Part shown: positions 20,910 through 30,489 of the stretch, in pieces
How positions within the stretch are numbered: the first letter of the stretch is position 1
How the letters are laid out: every line of letters begins with the position of its first letter
Origin: Cynocephalus volans
Taxonomy: Eukaryota; Chordata; Mammalia; Dermoptera; Cynocephalidae
Direction of reading: 5' to 3'
DNA length: 64,000 nucleotides
Assembly (NCBI RefSeq): GCF_027409185.1
Contig: NC_084472.1
Span: 91,094,427-91,158,426, forward strand
Notes under the pieces: model-generated
Databases searched by the model: none
What the model saw: only the letters and a program-made list of their open reading frames with translations
What the model was told of the DNA's origin: nothing
Translations under genes and position numbers: made by a program

Positions 20910-21016
20910 GAGCAAATGTTACTTAAAACTTTCTTCAAATGGGTCTCCAACTCAAATACTTCATGGGAGAGCTGGCATCTCTGGGTATACATGAAGCTTA
21001 GGTAAAATGGATAATG
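20910..21016 (+). pseudogene. F11: F11 exon 10 relic: second half of apple 4, with TGA
   Basis: 107 nt between CAACTGTAG and GTATGA. It reads [30 protein letters not shown] at 20992-20994, then SLGKMDN. Recalled human ends GYTLRLCKMDN, so a Leu codon became TGA and the final apple 4 Cys became Gly. Intron 9 before it is only 91 nt. Confidence 0.95.
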
Positions 21017-23245
21017 GTATGATGTCACTTGAGAAACTATATCTGAAGGAGTTATTCTATGTGAATATATCATAACTGAGGGAGCTGATAGCCACAGAGG
21101 GGAGAAAATCAGTAAAACAGTGAATTTAGCAATTTTCTGTTTTTTTCATTCCTATCAGCCAAGCTGGTCATATTTTAAAGGTAAATATTAGATCCTGACT
21201 AAACTCTACATTGCCAAGTATTAATGGAATGTGTGTTGCAATTTGGCACATTTATACAAGTGGCATTTCATGGTGAGACCCAGGCAAAGCCAACAAACTT
21301 AGGTCTGATTCTTACTATCAAGGTCAATGTTCTTTCTTATTATTCTTGATAGTTGAAATATCATCCAGTACCTTAGTTAATCAAATTACTCATTTTCTTC
21401 CCTCTTGATCTTTAAATGAAATATAAATAACCATAATATATTTTAAAAATCACATACCTATTTGAGAAATACCAGAGTAGCTCTTTTTCAGGGCCATGAT
21501 TCTTTCACATTCCCTGCAAGGGTTTTGCAGACCTTCGAATATTGGCAAAAGTTACAGTAAAACCTTGTTAATTTGTAACAAGTGTGGTAAGGTGAAAATA
21601 AAAAGATTGTCTAGATTATGCAAGATCTATAATAACAAAAATTATAATAAACATCAGATCAGCAGTCTTTCCATCCTAGCGGCCTGTTTCTGAGCATAGT
21701 AGCAAGGGATGGTTTGTAGGCAAGTAGGATTTTTCTAAGGAACAGAATCACAACAGGAAAGAACAGACTGTGAACACTTCTCCCTAAATTACCATCATAA
21801 CCTATTAGGGCTTTACGATTTACATAAAGCTTCATGTTTTGGGACTGTTTGTTGCTTAATGTTCAGTATTATAATGCGCTGTAAGGTGCAACTGATATTT
21901 AATGAATAAAATGAAAACAACAATCATGCTTTGTAATAGTTTTCAAAGTATAAAAATATTTTGTGTCAGATGATTTGCAGTACTGAGAAGGTGAATCAGT
22001 CCTTAATTTTCTGAGAACTTTGTTTTATAGAACATACAGATGGCATATCACATTCAAAGGTTATAGAATACAACCTATAGAGGTACAGATTGTAGCTACA
22101 GGAGAAAATATAAGACAAAGGAAAAAAACTTATGTCTTTTTAGTGCACCTTCTTGAAGTAAGTGAATTAAATAGCTGGGTTTTACTGCACTATGTTAGAT
22201 GTAATAACACCCTAATATGAGAGGGAAAATCTAACGGAGATGTTTATCGTGTTCTGTACTGCAACTGGTCTACAACATAACTTTCTGAAGACAGACAGCA
22301 ATGCTGTTAAAAGAAACATTTTTAACACAAAATGTGACGCTAAATGCAGATATTTTCAGCATTTTGTTCAAACTGAGAAACAAAATAGAGCGAACATCAA
22401 GATCGATGACCTGTACCTAGTAAGGTCTTTACTGAGTTATTCATAACAGGCCTTAGTTACTGCTTCCCCATTAATATTTCTAAGCCTTACCTTTAGGCCA
22501 CTTCCCCATTTGCAAACTATAAAGGCTTCCCAGAAATTTCAGAATATAGTTAAAATCTTAATTCCAGAACTAATCTCCACCCTATTCACTCTTAAATGAG
22601 GAAACTATGTTCAGGCAAACACATCATGGTTGTTCCTACCTTAGCTTGCTGTTAGCTCTTATTTCCTTCAACAATCCCTTTTCTTGTTCTCTCCTTCTAT
22701 TTTCAAGTCTGCCCCAGAATTATACACTCATTTTCCTACTGAGGAAAGAAAGGCCTAGACAGGTTGTTCTATGCCTGCAAAACTAGCACATGGACCATCT
22801 AGGACTTGACTTTTGACTAAGTGACTCTTCTGCTACCTTTACACTCCTCCATTAGGTAAGGATGTAAAACTTCTCTGATCCTCTGAGCCTTGCTATTATT
22901 TTTTTAAAGCAGAATGTAAAGTTGAATTTAAGCTGTTCTTAAAAAGTAGAAAAACCTGGGAAGGAATTTGACAGTAAAAAAAAAATTAAACAACAACAAC
23001 AAAAAAAAAAACAGACAAGAAACCAGAATGCTAATTTATTCACAATCTGAACTACACTTTTGACGTAGATCTGGATGGTATTAATGCCAGGTGTCACTGG
23101 TTGTGCTGTGGTAACCTTCTACACTTAACATATTCTGCAGGAATGAACCTGGGGAGTGGAATACAGTGATTCTATGGTATGATTTTGATTTTAAATGTAT
23201 GTATATTGTTATTCCTCTAACAAAACAAAAAAATTTTTTTTTCAG
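21017..23245 (+). other. F11: F11 interval where exons 11-13 should be: none found
   Basis: This 2.2-kb stretch should hold three exons encoding the Arg-Ile-Val-Gly activation site, the His57 loop (TAAHC), the Asp102 segment (DIALLKL) and the CWVTGWG segment. I searched by eye for these in the plus-strand frames and found none. The sequence is AT-rich with small open frames (22020-22220, 22240-22446) of no recognised family and A-rich tracts at 22975-23015. A deletion is the simplest reading; extreme decay is the alternative. Confidence 0.7.
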
Positions 23246-23383
23246 ATGAAATACAAAATACCCTCCAAAAAGCCAAGATAACTTCGGGGACAAATGAAGA
23301 ATACCAGAGAAGATACAGAGGGCATACAACAACCAATAAGATGATCTGTGTGGGCTACAAAGAAGGAGGGAAGGAATTATGAG
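23246..23383 (+). pseudogene. F11: F11 exon 14 relic: S1-pocket exon, frameshift and donor loss
   Basis: Acceptor TTTTTTCAG is intact. It reads [20 protein letters not shown], then [25 protein letters not shown] and TGA at 23380-23382. [10 protein letters not shown] and RYRGH are factor XI features. The conserved NEEC Cys is Tyr here. The family end DACK plus GT donor is replaced by GAATTATGAGGAAAC: about 2 nt are lost, Asp189 and its Cys are gone, and no GT remains. Confidence 0.93.
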
Positions 23384-23664
23384 GAAACAGAGTGTTCTCA
23401 ACCACTTAAACATACTCAAAGTAGAATGTTGAATGCATTTTAAAATGCAGTCTTCTGCCAATGAGCAGAAAACACAGGTATTTGTTTTCCTTATACTGAA
23501 ATCTAAAAGGGACTGCTTGCTTTGATTCAGTCGATCAGGTTCTTTGAAAAGTATTAAAGGGCAGGGACAGAAGTTTAAGTGAAATCACCCTGAGCAAAAT
23601 GTATTTAAGATGGGAAGTGTCTGAACTGATCTGTGCACCTTTTCTTTTCTCCTCTGTGTTATAG
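23384..23664 (+). other. F11: F11 last intron
   Basis: A 281-nt stretch ending in the intact acceptor TGTTATAG. Its donor is destroyed. Nothing else recognised. Confidence 0.8.
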
Positions 23665-23856
23665 GGAGTTTCAGGGGTGGGGGGCCTGTCCTGTACCCAT
23701 GACAAGATCTGGCATTTGGTGGGCATCACAAGCTGGGGCGAAGGCTGTGCTCACAGGGAAAGGCCAGGCATTTATACCAATGTGGTCGAGTACATGGACT
23801 GGATTTTGGAGAAAACTCAGGCAGTGAGAGTTCCCAGGTGCAATCTAACTCCCTGA
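23665..23856 (+). pseudogene. F11: F11 terminal exon relic: catalytic Ser region broken, stop lost
   Basis: It reads [20 protein letters not shown], then [52 protein letters not shown] and KTQAV are factor XI rather than prekallikrein. The family GDSGGPLSC has gained one codon and lost Asp194 (GTT at 23668) and the Gly-Gly-Pro oxyanion end. After GCAGTG the normal TGA is missing, probably by a 2-nt loss, and the frame runs on nine more codons to TGA 23854-23856. Confidence 0.95.
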
Positions 23857-24606
23857 AGAGCAAAGCAGATTACTCCCTAGAAGAGGGTTTTGATTTCACT
23901 GAAAAAAGACACTGTACTGTCATGTTTCCTCCACAGTAACAAACTGGAGGGGCTTGATGTTTGTAAGAGAATACCAAACGAAAGCAGTCATTCTCAAAAC
24001 TCCCATTCTGTGATAACTGTAGGTTGTTTTCAGTATCCAGTCCCTTGCTTTTTGATCACACTTCTACTGAGCCAAAGAAATGCTGTAAGGCGGTATTTTT
24101 GAAGATCGATATCAAGGCAGATACAGCAGAAGAGAATCAAGAAGTGGCACCAAGAGATCAGCAGGACTGCTAAAAGAAGCCACCATAAAAAGATTCGTTC
24201 AACAGAAAATGGGAACTAGAAGAAAGGGAACAAAGACAGTCATCATCCATTTGCAGGAATCACTGATCTCCTGTGTGCACTCGTCTCTTTCCGAAAGAAA
24301 GGATGTGACCAAATTCAGTGGCAGGTTTTCAGAGCAGTCAGGAAATCTTGTCATGTCAATGTTTAAGATTTTTTTTTTCATATCAGTTTGGGTAGACACG
24401 AGCTCAGAGTGAGTGTGAATGAATGCTCAGAAATCCTGGATGAGAGAGGATAATGAGCAGCAAGTCACCTGGAAGGGGTACCTTAGGGGACAAATCCAAA
24501 GATATACTTGCCCAGAAAACTATCTTGTGTGTAGTTTTGTATTTGTACTGTATATTTATTTGGAGTGGTTTGGGAGGGAGAGGCTTACAAACAGCTGGAT
24601 AATAAA
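23857..24606 (+). other. F11: F11 former 3' untranslated region and poly(A) signal
   Basis: About 750 nt after the relic stop, ending in AATAAA at 24601-24606, with a second AATAAA 17 nt further on. No coding signal. Whether any transcript is still made is unknown. Confidence 0.55.
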
Positions 24607-25479
24607 TGTATTGACAAATAAATATCAAGTATATCCATACTACAAAGAAAAAACAGTTTGAAAACACATGGATGACTATGCAGGAGTAGAGTTTTCAGCA
24701 TCTTCAAACAGCTCCCCATATTTTCAGTACTGGGGTTTTCTCTTTAGTGCACATAGTTACCTGGTTATTGTTCTGATTCAGAGCAACAACCTAGAATTTG
24801 AACTGTCTCCACATAGTTTTCAACCTGTGTCAACCATTATATAACTCATCCAATATGAAAAGTATTTATTGAGCACAATGATGTGATAGCGTCACACTGA
24901 GCTTTGGAGACATAGTGCTGAGCAAATAGGAATGTCCCTAGTTCGTGAAGCTTGCAGTGTACTTAGCATGAACAACAAAATAATTACACGAAATATACAA
25001 TCTCAAACTGAAATGACAGGTAGGCGCAGGGTCCTATGAGGGGCTCAAAGATTGGATGAATAGGAGTTTGTCCTGAGGAAGACAAAACCAAAATGACAAC
25101 AGTCAAAAAAACCCACAAAAGATCAGAATGACTGGAACGGCATAAAGGGCAAGAGTTCAAACAAAACTGGAACTGGAAACTGGAGTGCCTTCAAGATTAC
25201 CAAACAGTATTATCTTATTATCTGTTTATTACTTTAGTAGTCTTGAGGCAACACTTCACATAAAAAAAAAAAAAGGTTGGGATGTAATTTCTGATAAGAT
25301 GTGATCTTTCTGTAAAGTCTTTCCTAAGAAGTATTTGAGGAAAAACACACAATTTAGTTTTTCATACTTAACTTTGTATAATATCTTAATTTTTGAGTTG
25401 TGTATGCCCATGATTCATAAATAAAACACAAGAAGATAAGAAATAGTCAATCAGAATATTCCCTTCCAAAAATATAGCA
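24607..25479. other. Intergenic; L2/MIR-type relic near 24840-25090
   Basis: GAAAAGTATTTATTGAGCAC, GGAGACATAGTGCTGAGCAA and GTTCGTGAAGCTTGCAGTGT fit the common LINE/MIR pattern of a region ending in 'tatttattgagcac'. The rest is not recognised. Confidence 0.55.
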
Positions 25480-25830
25480 CATTCTGCGCACTGTTCAGTG
25501 CTTTTCTCTTTTTCACTTAGTATTCATTCTGTCTTGGAGATGCTTGTGATTGGCACAGAGAGGACTTCCTCAGTCTGTTGCAGAAGCATGGTGTTTTGTT
25601 GCAAGGATCTCACATTTTATTTAACCAGTCCCCTGTTGAAGTACACTTCGGTTGTTTTCTGTCTTTCCCTCTTTCATACATATGCAGGCAAATTTGTAGG
25701 CTATCTTACAGAAGTAGAATTGCTGAAAACAAAACAAAAGGGTAAATGCATTTTTAATTTTGATAAATATTGCCAAATATTCCTTCAAAAATTTGTAGTA
25801 ATGTTTTCTCCCATTTAACATAACACCTAA
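25480..25830 (-). mobile_element. Old L1 3' end, antisense
   Basis: TTTTTCACTTAGTATTCATT, GGTTGTTTTCTGTCTTTCCC, GTAGAATTGCTGAAAAC and ATTGCCAAATATTCCTTC follow the antisense L1M 3' end. Confidence 0.7.
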
Positions 25831-26962
25831 CTTAAGGATTTTTAACAATGCAATAGGTGGGAAAAAGTGCATCAATGTAGTTTTATTTTGCAACTCTTTT
25901 GATATAAATGACATTATATTAATTTGGTGTATAAGATCACCAAATTATTAACTGCTGCTTTATTTTTTACTGAAATATTAATTTGGTAGTTATCGTGTAG
26001 ACAAGAACAAAAAAAAAATAGAGTATGCTCCTTGCAGTCGTATAAACAAGGAAATTTCCAGAGCTTATATTGTTTAACCTTGATAGTGGCTCAGTGGGAT
26101 GGGTGTATTGGCTGTCCACTCTTCTCCCTGTGCATTATGGCCATAAATTGGGGGTGGAAGTGACCTCCTCTCCAGTTGCAGGGTGGATCCTGGTTTGCAC
26201 ATATACACAGATGTAATCCCATCTTCCTTGTCCTGGGAATCAGGTGGGCAGGGCAGGGCAGCTGGCAGGTGGCCTTCCCCAGCCACAGCTGTTGGCTCAG
26301 AGCCATCAATCTGGGCAAAGTTTAAGGCTGTGGATTGGTGGCTGACAAATGGCTCTCTCTTTCCCCTCTCTATGAATGAGGAAGCATTGGCGCTGGTTGT
26401 AGTGGCAGCAAGCTGAGAAGCCAGCTCAGGGACCACAGAGATGTGGAGACAGAGTGGCTGGGGCCTGACTGAACTCCGGCTTTCCTCTTTCACAGCAGTA
26501 AATCCTTTTTATGTTTAAGCCAGTTTGAATTGGGTTTTCTGTTACTTGCAGTGGGCACATCCAATGTACCAGGACATAGTCTTCCAAAATATTATCGATT
26601 ATTGCCCCGATCCAATTAAATTTCACCTATGTTTCTTAGGCACCTACTACTGTGTTATTCTATAGGACACAGTTTCATTTTGTCTTTTCCAATTTTAAAA
26701 GTTCTACTTTCTTGAGTGATTTTGATTCTAAACATTCAAAGAAAGGTTGGTTATGACTCTTTGCAGAACTGCCTCTCTGCAATGAGTGCCGCTCTTTTAA
26801 ACAAGGCCACACAAAGTAGGAATGCTGAGGTTCTCACACGTGGCACCAGGGCCCTATCAGAGACTCTGAGGAGGGAATCCCAGTGTAGGAATGAGACTGA
26901 TATATAAGATTGAGGTGTTTGTTTAAGGAAGGCTTACAAATAATAGATTTTACATTATATGA
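25831..26962. other. Intergenic; unclassified block 26025-26640 with a 139-codon minus-strand frame
   Basis: The minus-strand frame 26074-26493 has no domain, signal peptide or membrane segment that I recognise. Wording such as CCTTGATAGTGGCTCAG and GTGCATTATGGCCATAA seems familiar from an interspersed repeat, which is my preferred reading. Confidence 0.45.
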
Positions 26963-27036
26963 GAGTACTTCAAAAAGATCATAGAAAAACAGATTCAAAG
27001 ATAATGCAAATCCTTCCATGAACTTTCTGAGGTAGC
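26963..27036. mobile_element. Inverted-repeat MITE-like element, copy D
   Basis: GAGTACTTCAAAAAGATCAT, AAGATAATGCAAATCCTTCC and ATGAACTTTCTGAGGTAGCT match copy A along its length. Confidence 0.7.
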
Positions 27037-28640
27037 TTCGTATGTGATCTGCTTATGGCCTTAGCTATCAACCTACCTGATTAAAGAATCAGAGAAGCTT
27101 TATCCTGCTAAGGGGCATGGCTCCACATGGGTCCCTCTAATCAAGTCCACTCCTTTGAATTTTTTGCCTTGACCACAGTGCTATTAGTAAAGAAGTGATG
27201 AGACTGATGGAAGATGAGGTTTGGCACATGAATTATAGGGGACCTGTGAACTGTTAAAGGTGAAAGAGATTTTAGTGATCAATATCCAGAGAAATAAAGC
27301 CCAACGTGGTGAGTGGCTTCTCCCATCTCACACAACTAGTTAGAGCAAGAGCCCGGTCTAGGAAATCCAGGTCTTCCAGGCTCAAAGTCTTTAGGTGCCA
27401 ACTTAAATGTGAACAGAATTTGGGTAGTAGAGTTTGATGGAAAAGCAGCCCCTTTGTCAGGCGTGTATTTCTCCTTGCTGTTACATACATGTTAGAAAGA
27501 CAGACGTCTGAGACGCCACACTTACTACTTAAAGGCATTTTATGTTCAACTGCTAGTGGGTCTTCACTTACAGTGTTCACATCGAAGGTAGCTGCCATTC
27601 TCAGCATCAGGAGCTGCTATGTTCTCCAGATTTCCTCTACACTCTAGCGTCTTCTAGTACAGTGCCTGGGAATAACGTACGTTGAAATCAATTCTCAGCT
27701 TTTTGTGCAGCCTTTTAAATAATTCCATGGAGGGTGTGATCATAAGAATATCATTTATATCATTATCAGTTGGTTCTATCCAAAAGGAGTTAAAATGAAC
27801 ATTCTAGAGTTAAGTGAACAGCTTTTAAAATGGATATTATAGACACAAAATTCAGTGGGTCCAACCATCAGTGATTAGTATTAATAATAATAACATTTTG
27901 CTTAACAAGAGTAAAGAAAAGAATACAAGAACATTACAACATTCTCCTGCTAGGAGATGCATACTGTGCTGTGTGTATTACTGTTCATTCATGTAAGATA
28001 AGGAATTATTATTCCCATTATAACATCATCTAATGTTATTGTTTTTTACATGGAAAAAAAAAAAAGAAATCAACTTGTAAATATTTTCAATTCAATTCTC
28101 CACCTTTCCGCTAGATGGCACTTTGATACCTTTCTTTGTTATATTTCAAATCAGCATATGAGCAGAAAACAATTTATAATGTGTTTAAACAAATCCTATG
28201 TATATATAATATCTGGGAACATTAAATCAAATTAACTGCTTCAATTCAAATATGCTTGACTTCTCAAATATAATTATTGTAAATATCTAGTCCCCAGATA
28301 GCAGTTTCTCCTTTAAACCACAGGCTCCAGAGTCCCCCTGCTCTGGGGACTACCTAGTCCCAGTCCCCCAGGGTGGGTCCATTGTGGGTCACTGTGGAGC
28401 AAGATGTTCTCGCCAAACACCTCAGGAACTGCAGAGGGAGTGCTGACCTGTGTCCCACCAATCTGTCCCTGTTGTCACTCACCCTCTGGCTGAGTCCCAT
28501 GGCTCAGGACTACTTCTTGCCATCTCTCTGTGGTTTCCTTTAAGCTATTGCTGCCCTCCCCATTTTTCTATCCCTCCACCAACCTTTCTATTCATCCCGG
28601 CCCTGCGCCCCCTCTGCTCTGCTGAACATGCGAACAGAAT
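27037..28640. other. Intergenic; probable MIR at 27230-27385
   Basis: AAATAAAGCCCAACGTGGTG, CTTCTCCCATCTCACACAAC and TAGTTAGAGCAAGAGCC resemble a MIR core. The remainder, including a C-rich stretch at 28330-28630, is not recognised. Confidence 0.45.
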
Positions 28641-28759
28641 CCCCTCCCTTGATTACTCAAAGAATAATTAAAATTGCATCGTATTTTTCAAAACGAACAA
28701 ACATAAGCCTTTGAATACTGAAAGTCTGGTAATAAAAGAAAAGGAAAGAAAGAAATATA

Positions 28760-28783
28760 CCCCCCCCACACACACACACACAA

Positions 28784-28826
<43 letters not shown>

Positions 28827-28850
28827 CTCGGGCACACACACGCAGAAGTG
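28760..28850 (+). repeat. (CA)n microsatellite with C run and GCGC interruption
   Basis: A run of C is followed by CA repeats, an AACGCGCGC interruption and about 30 nt more CA. Long open frames across it are artefacts of the repeat. Confidence 0.95.
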
Positions 28851-29670
28851 GTCAGACCCCACGGGTCAATTTCCTCCACAGAGGTTTTCTTACTGGCTCT
28901 GTGTTACCTTAGCCCCGACTTGCTTAGATTTGCCCAACACACTTTAAGCGTACTCCAACCATAGAGCCCACAGGGGCAAAACCAGGTTTTGTGGGGGGGA
29001 AGCTTATGCTATTTTGTGGCTGTGACATAGAAAGTCTCCTAGGGACAGAACTTGAATCAATATTTGGTTGTCCACTTCATGGGCACAGAGAGAAAACCTG
29101 GGGTACGAATCTGCCCTCACTCGTGGACAGTGTCTCATAAGTTGATCAGCTGGTTAGGGACTTGAAAAAAAAGATGAAATTGGAAAATTGGTGACAGGAA
29201 AGTCTGGGAAAGGAGGATGCAGGCGCGACTCTCGAAAGGGGCGGTGTGACATCTCAGGATCTTCCTGACGTGCCCACCAGGGAGCGCAGTGCTTCGACTG
29301 CAGCCTCCGGAGACGCTGAGAAATAACCTGAAGCTTTAGAATGTCATTATCCTCTCAGTCCCGCGTACCCGATCTTCAGCTTGGAGCCCTAGCGTTTCCA
29401 AGAGGTACTGCAGTCCATCTGAGCTTCAGCGCCCTGTAACAAAATTATGATTCAGCACTACTAACTGCAGATACTTAGGGTAGGAGATCACGTGGTGTAG
29501 AGCTTGAAAAGTTGCAGAGTGTCCCTTTGTGTCCAGCTCCCACGAAGCCCATTTAGAGGCCAGCGCCACCCCTCACCGCCTAGGCACTGCAGGAATGGCC
29601 TGACATGCCCCCCCCCCCCCCAGTTTAGCCACTACACCATTAAGTTAAAATCAGCTCCTATAAGAATTAC
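28851..29670. other. Intergenic, with a CpG-denser patch at 29221-29430
   Basis: No exon seen. About 14 CpG dinucleotides lie within 210 nt (GGCGCGAC, GGGGCGG, GACGTG, GAGCGCAG, TCCGG, GACGC, CCGCG, CCCGA and others), against very few around it. A C homopolymer follows at 29608-29621. Confidence 0.6.
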
Positions 29671-30215
29671 AGCATCCGGGAAATGCAAATCAAAACCACA
29701 CTGAGATACCATCTAACCCCAGTTAGGATGGCTAAAATCCAAAAGACTCTGAACGATAAATGCTGGCGAGGTTGCGGAGAAAAAGGAACTCTCATACATT
29801 GTTGGTGGGACTGCAAAATGGTGCAGCCTCTATGGAAAATGGTATGGAGGTTCCTCAAACAATTGCAGATAGATCTACCATACGACCCAGCTATCCCACT
29901 GCTGGGAATATACCCAGAGGAATGGAAATCATCAAGTCGAAGGTATACCTGTTCCCCAATGTTCATCGCAGCACTCTTTACAATAGCCAAGAGTTGGAAC
30001 CAGCCCCAATGTCCATCATCAGATGAGTGGATACGGAAAATGTGGTACATCTACACAATGGAATACTACTCAGCTATAAAAACGAATGAAATACTGCCAT
30101 TTGCAACAACATGGATGGAACTCGAGAGAATTATATTAAGTGAAACGAGTCAGGCACAGAAAGAGAAATACCACATGTTCTCACTTATTGGTGGGAGCTA
30201 AAAATTAATATATAA

Positions 30216-30249
<34 letters not shown>

Positions 30250-30480
30250 CGGGGGGGGGAAGAAGATATAACAACCACAATTACTTGAAGTTGATAGACA
30301 AGCAAACAGAAAGGACATTTTTGGGGGCGAGGGGGGGAGGGAGAAGGGAGGAAGGTTTTGGTGATGGGGAGCAATAATCAGCCACAATGTATATCGACAA
30401 AATAAAATTAAAAAATAAATAAATAAATAAATATAAATAAGTAAATAAGTAAGTAAGTAAATAAATAAATAAATAAATAA
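29671..30480 (+). mobile_element. Young 5'-truncated L1, copy 2, with target-site duplication
   Basis: Starts inside ORF2 ([18 protein letters not shown]) and is open to the normal ORF2 stop at 30199-30201. The same (CA)n, G-run and purine-rich 3'UTR follows, and the tail is a variegated AAAT/AAGT repeat (30410-30480). AAGAATTA flanks it at 29662-29669 and 30482-30489. Nearly identical to copies 1 and 3. Cannot move by itself. Confidence 0.95.
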
Positions 30481-30489
30481 AAAGAATTA

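Larger units (their letters stand above)
9178..24606 (+). pseudogene. F11: F11 (coagulation factor XI), inactivated unitary pseudogene
   Basis: Factor XI is a plasma zymogen with four apple domains and a serine-protease domain; its active form activates factor IX. Eleven exons are recognised in order (signal peptide, apples 1-4, and the last two protease exons), on the same strand and directly after KLKB1 as in other mammals. Exon phases and lengths (163, 107, 138, 110, 139, 110, 160, 107) follow the family pattern. Inactivating changes are TGA at 14830, 20473 and 20992, a 22-nt deletion near 17008, a lost acceptor at 18276, no detectable exons 11-13, a 2-nt deletion and lost donor at 23380, loss of Asp194 and stop loss in the last exon. 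Exon content and the KTQAV end identify it as F11, not a KLKB1 duplicate. It has introns, so it is not retroposed. A second functional copy elsewhere cannot be excluded from this window. Confidence 0.93.

Noticed and set aside
23081..23461. A 126-codon minus-strand gene
   Set aside because: It overlaps F11 exon 14 on the opposite strand, has no family features, and is explained as a shadow frame.
20659..23856. A partial tandem duplicate of KLKB1 instead of F11
   Set aside because: Residues such as [28 protein letters not shown] and KTQAV are factor XI features, and the position right after KLKB1 is that of F11.
9178..24606. A functional F11 gene
   Set aside because: Stops, frameshifts, splice losses and missing catalytic exons make a working product impossible to assemble from this locus.
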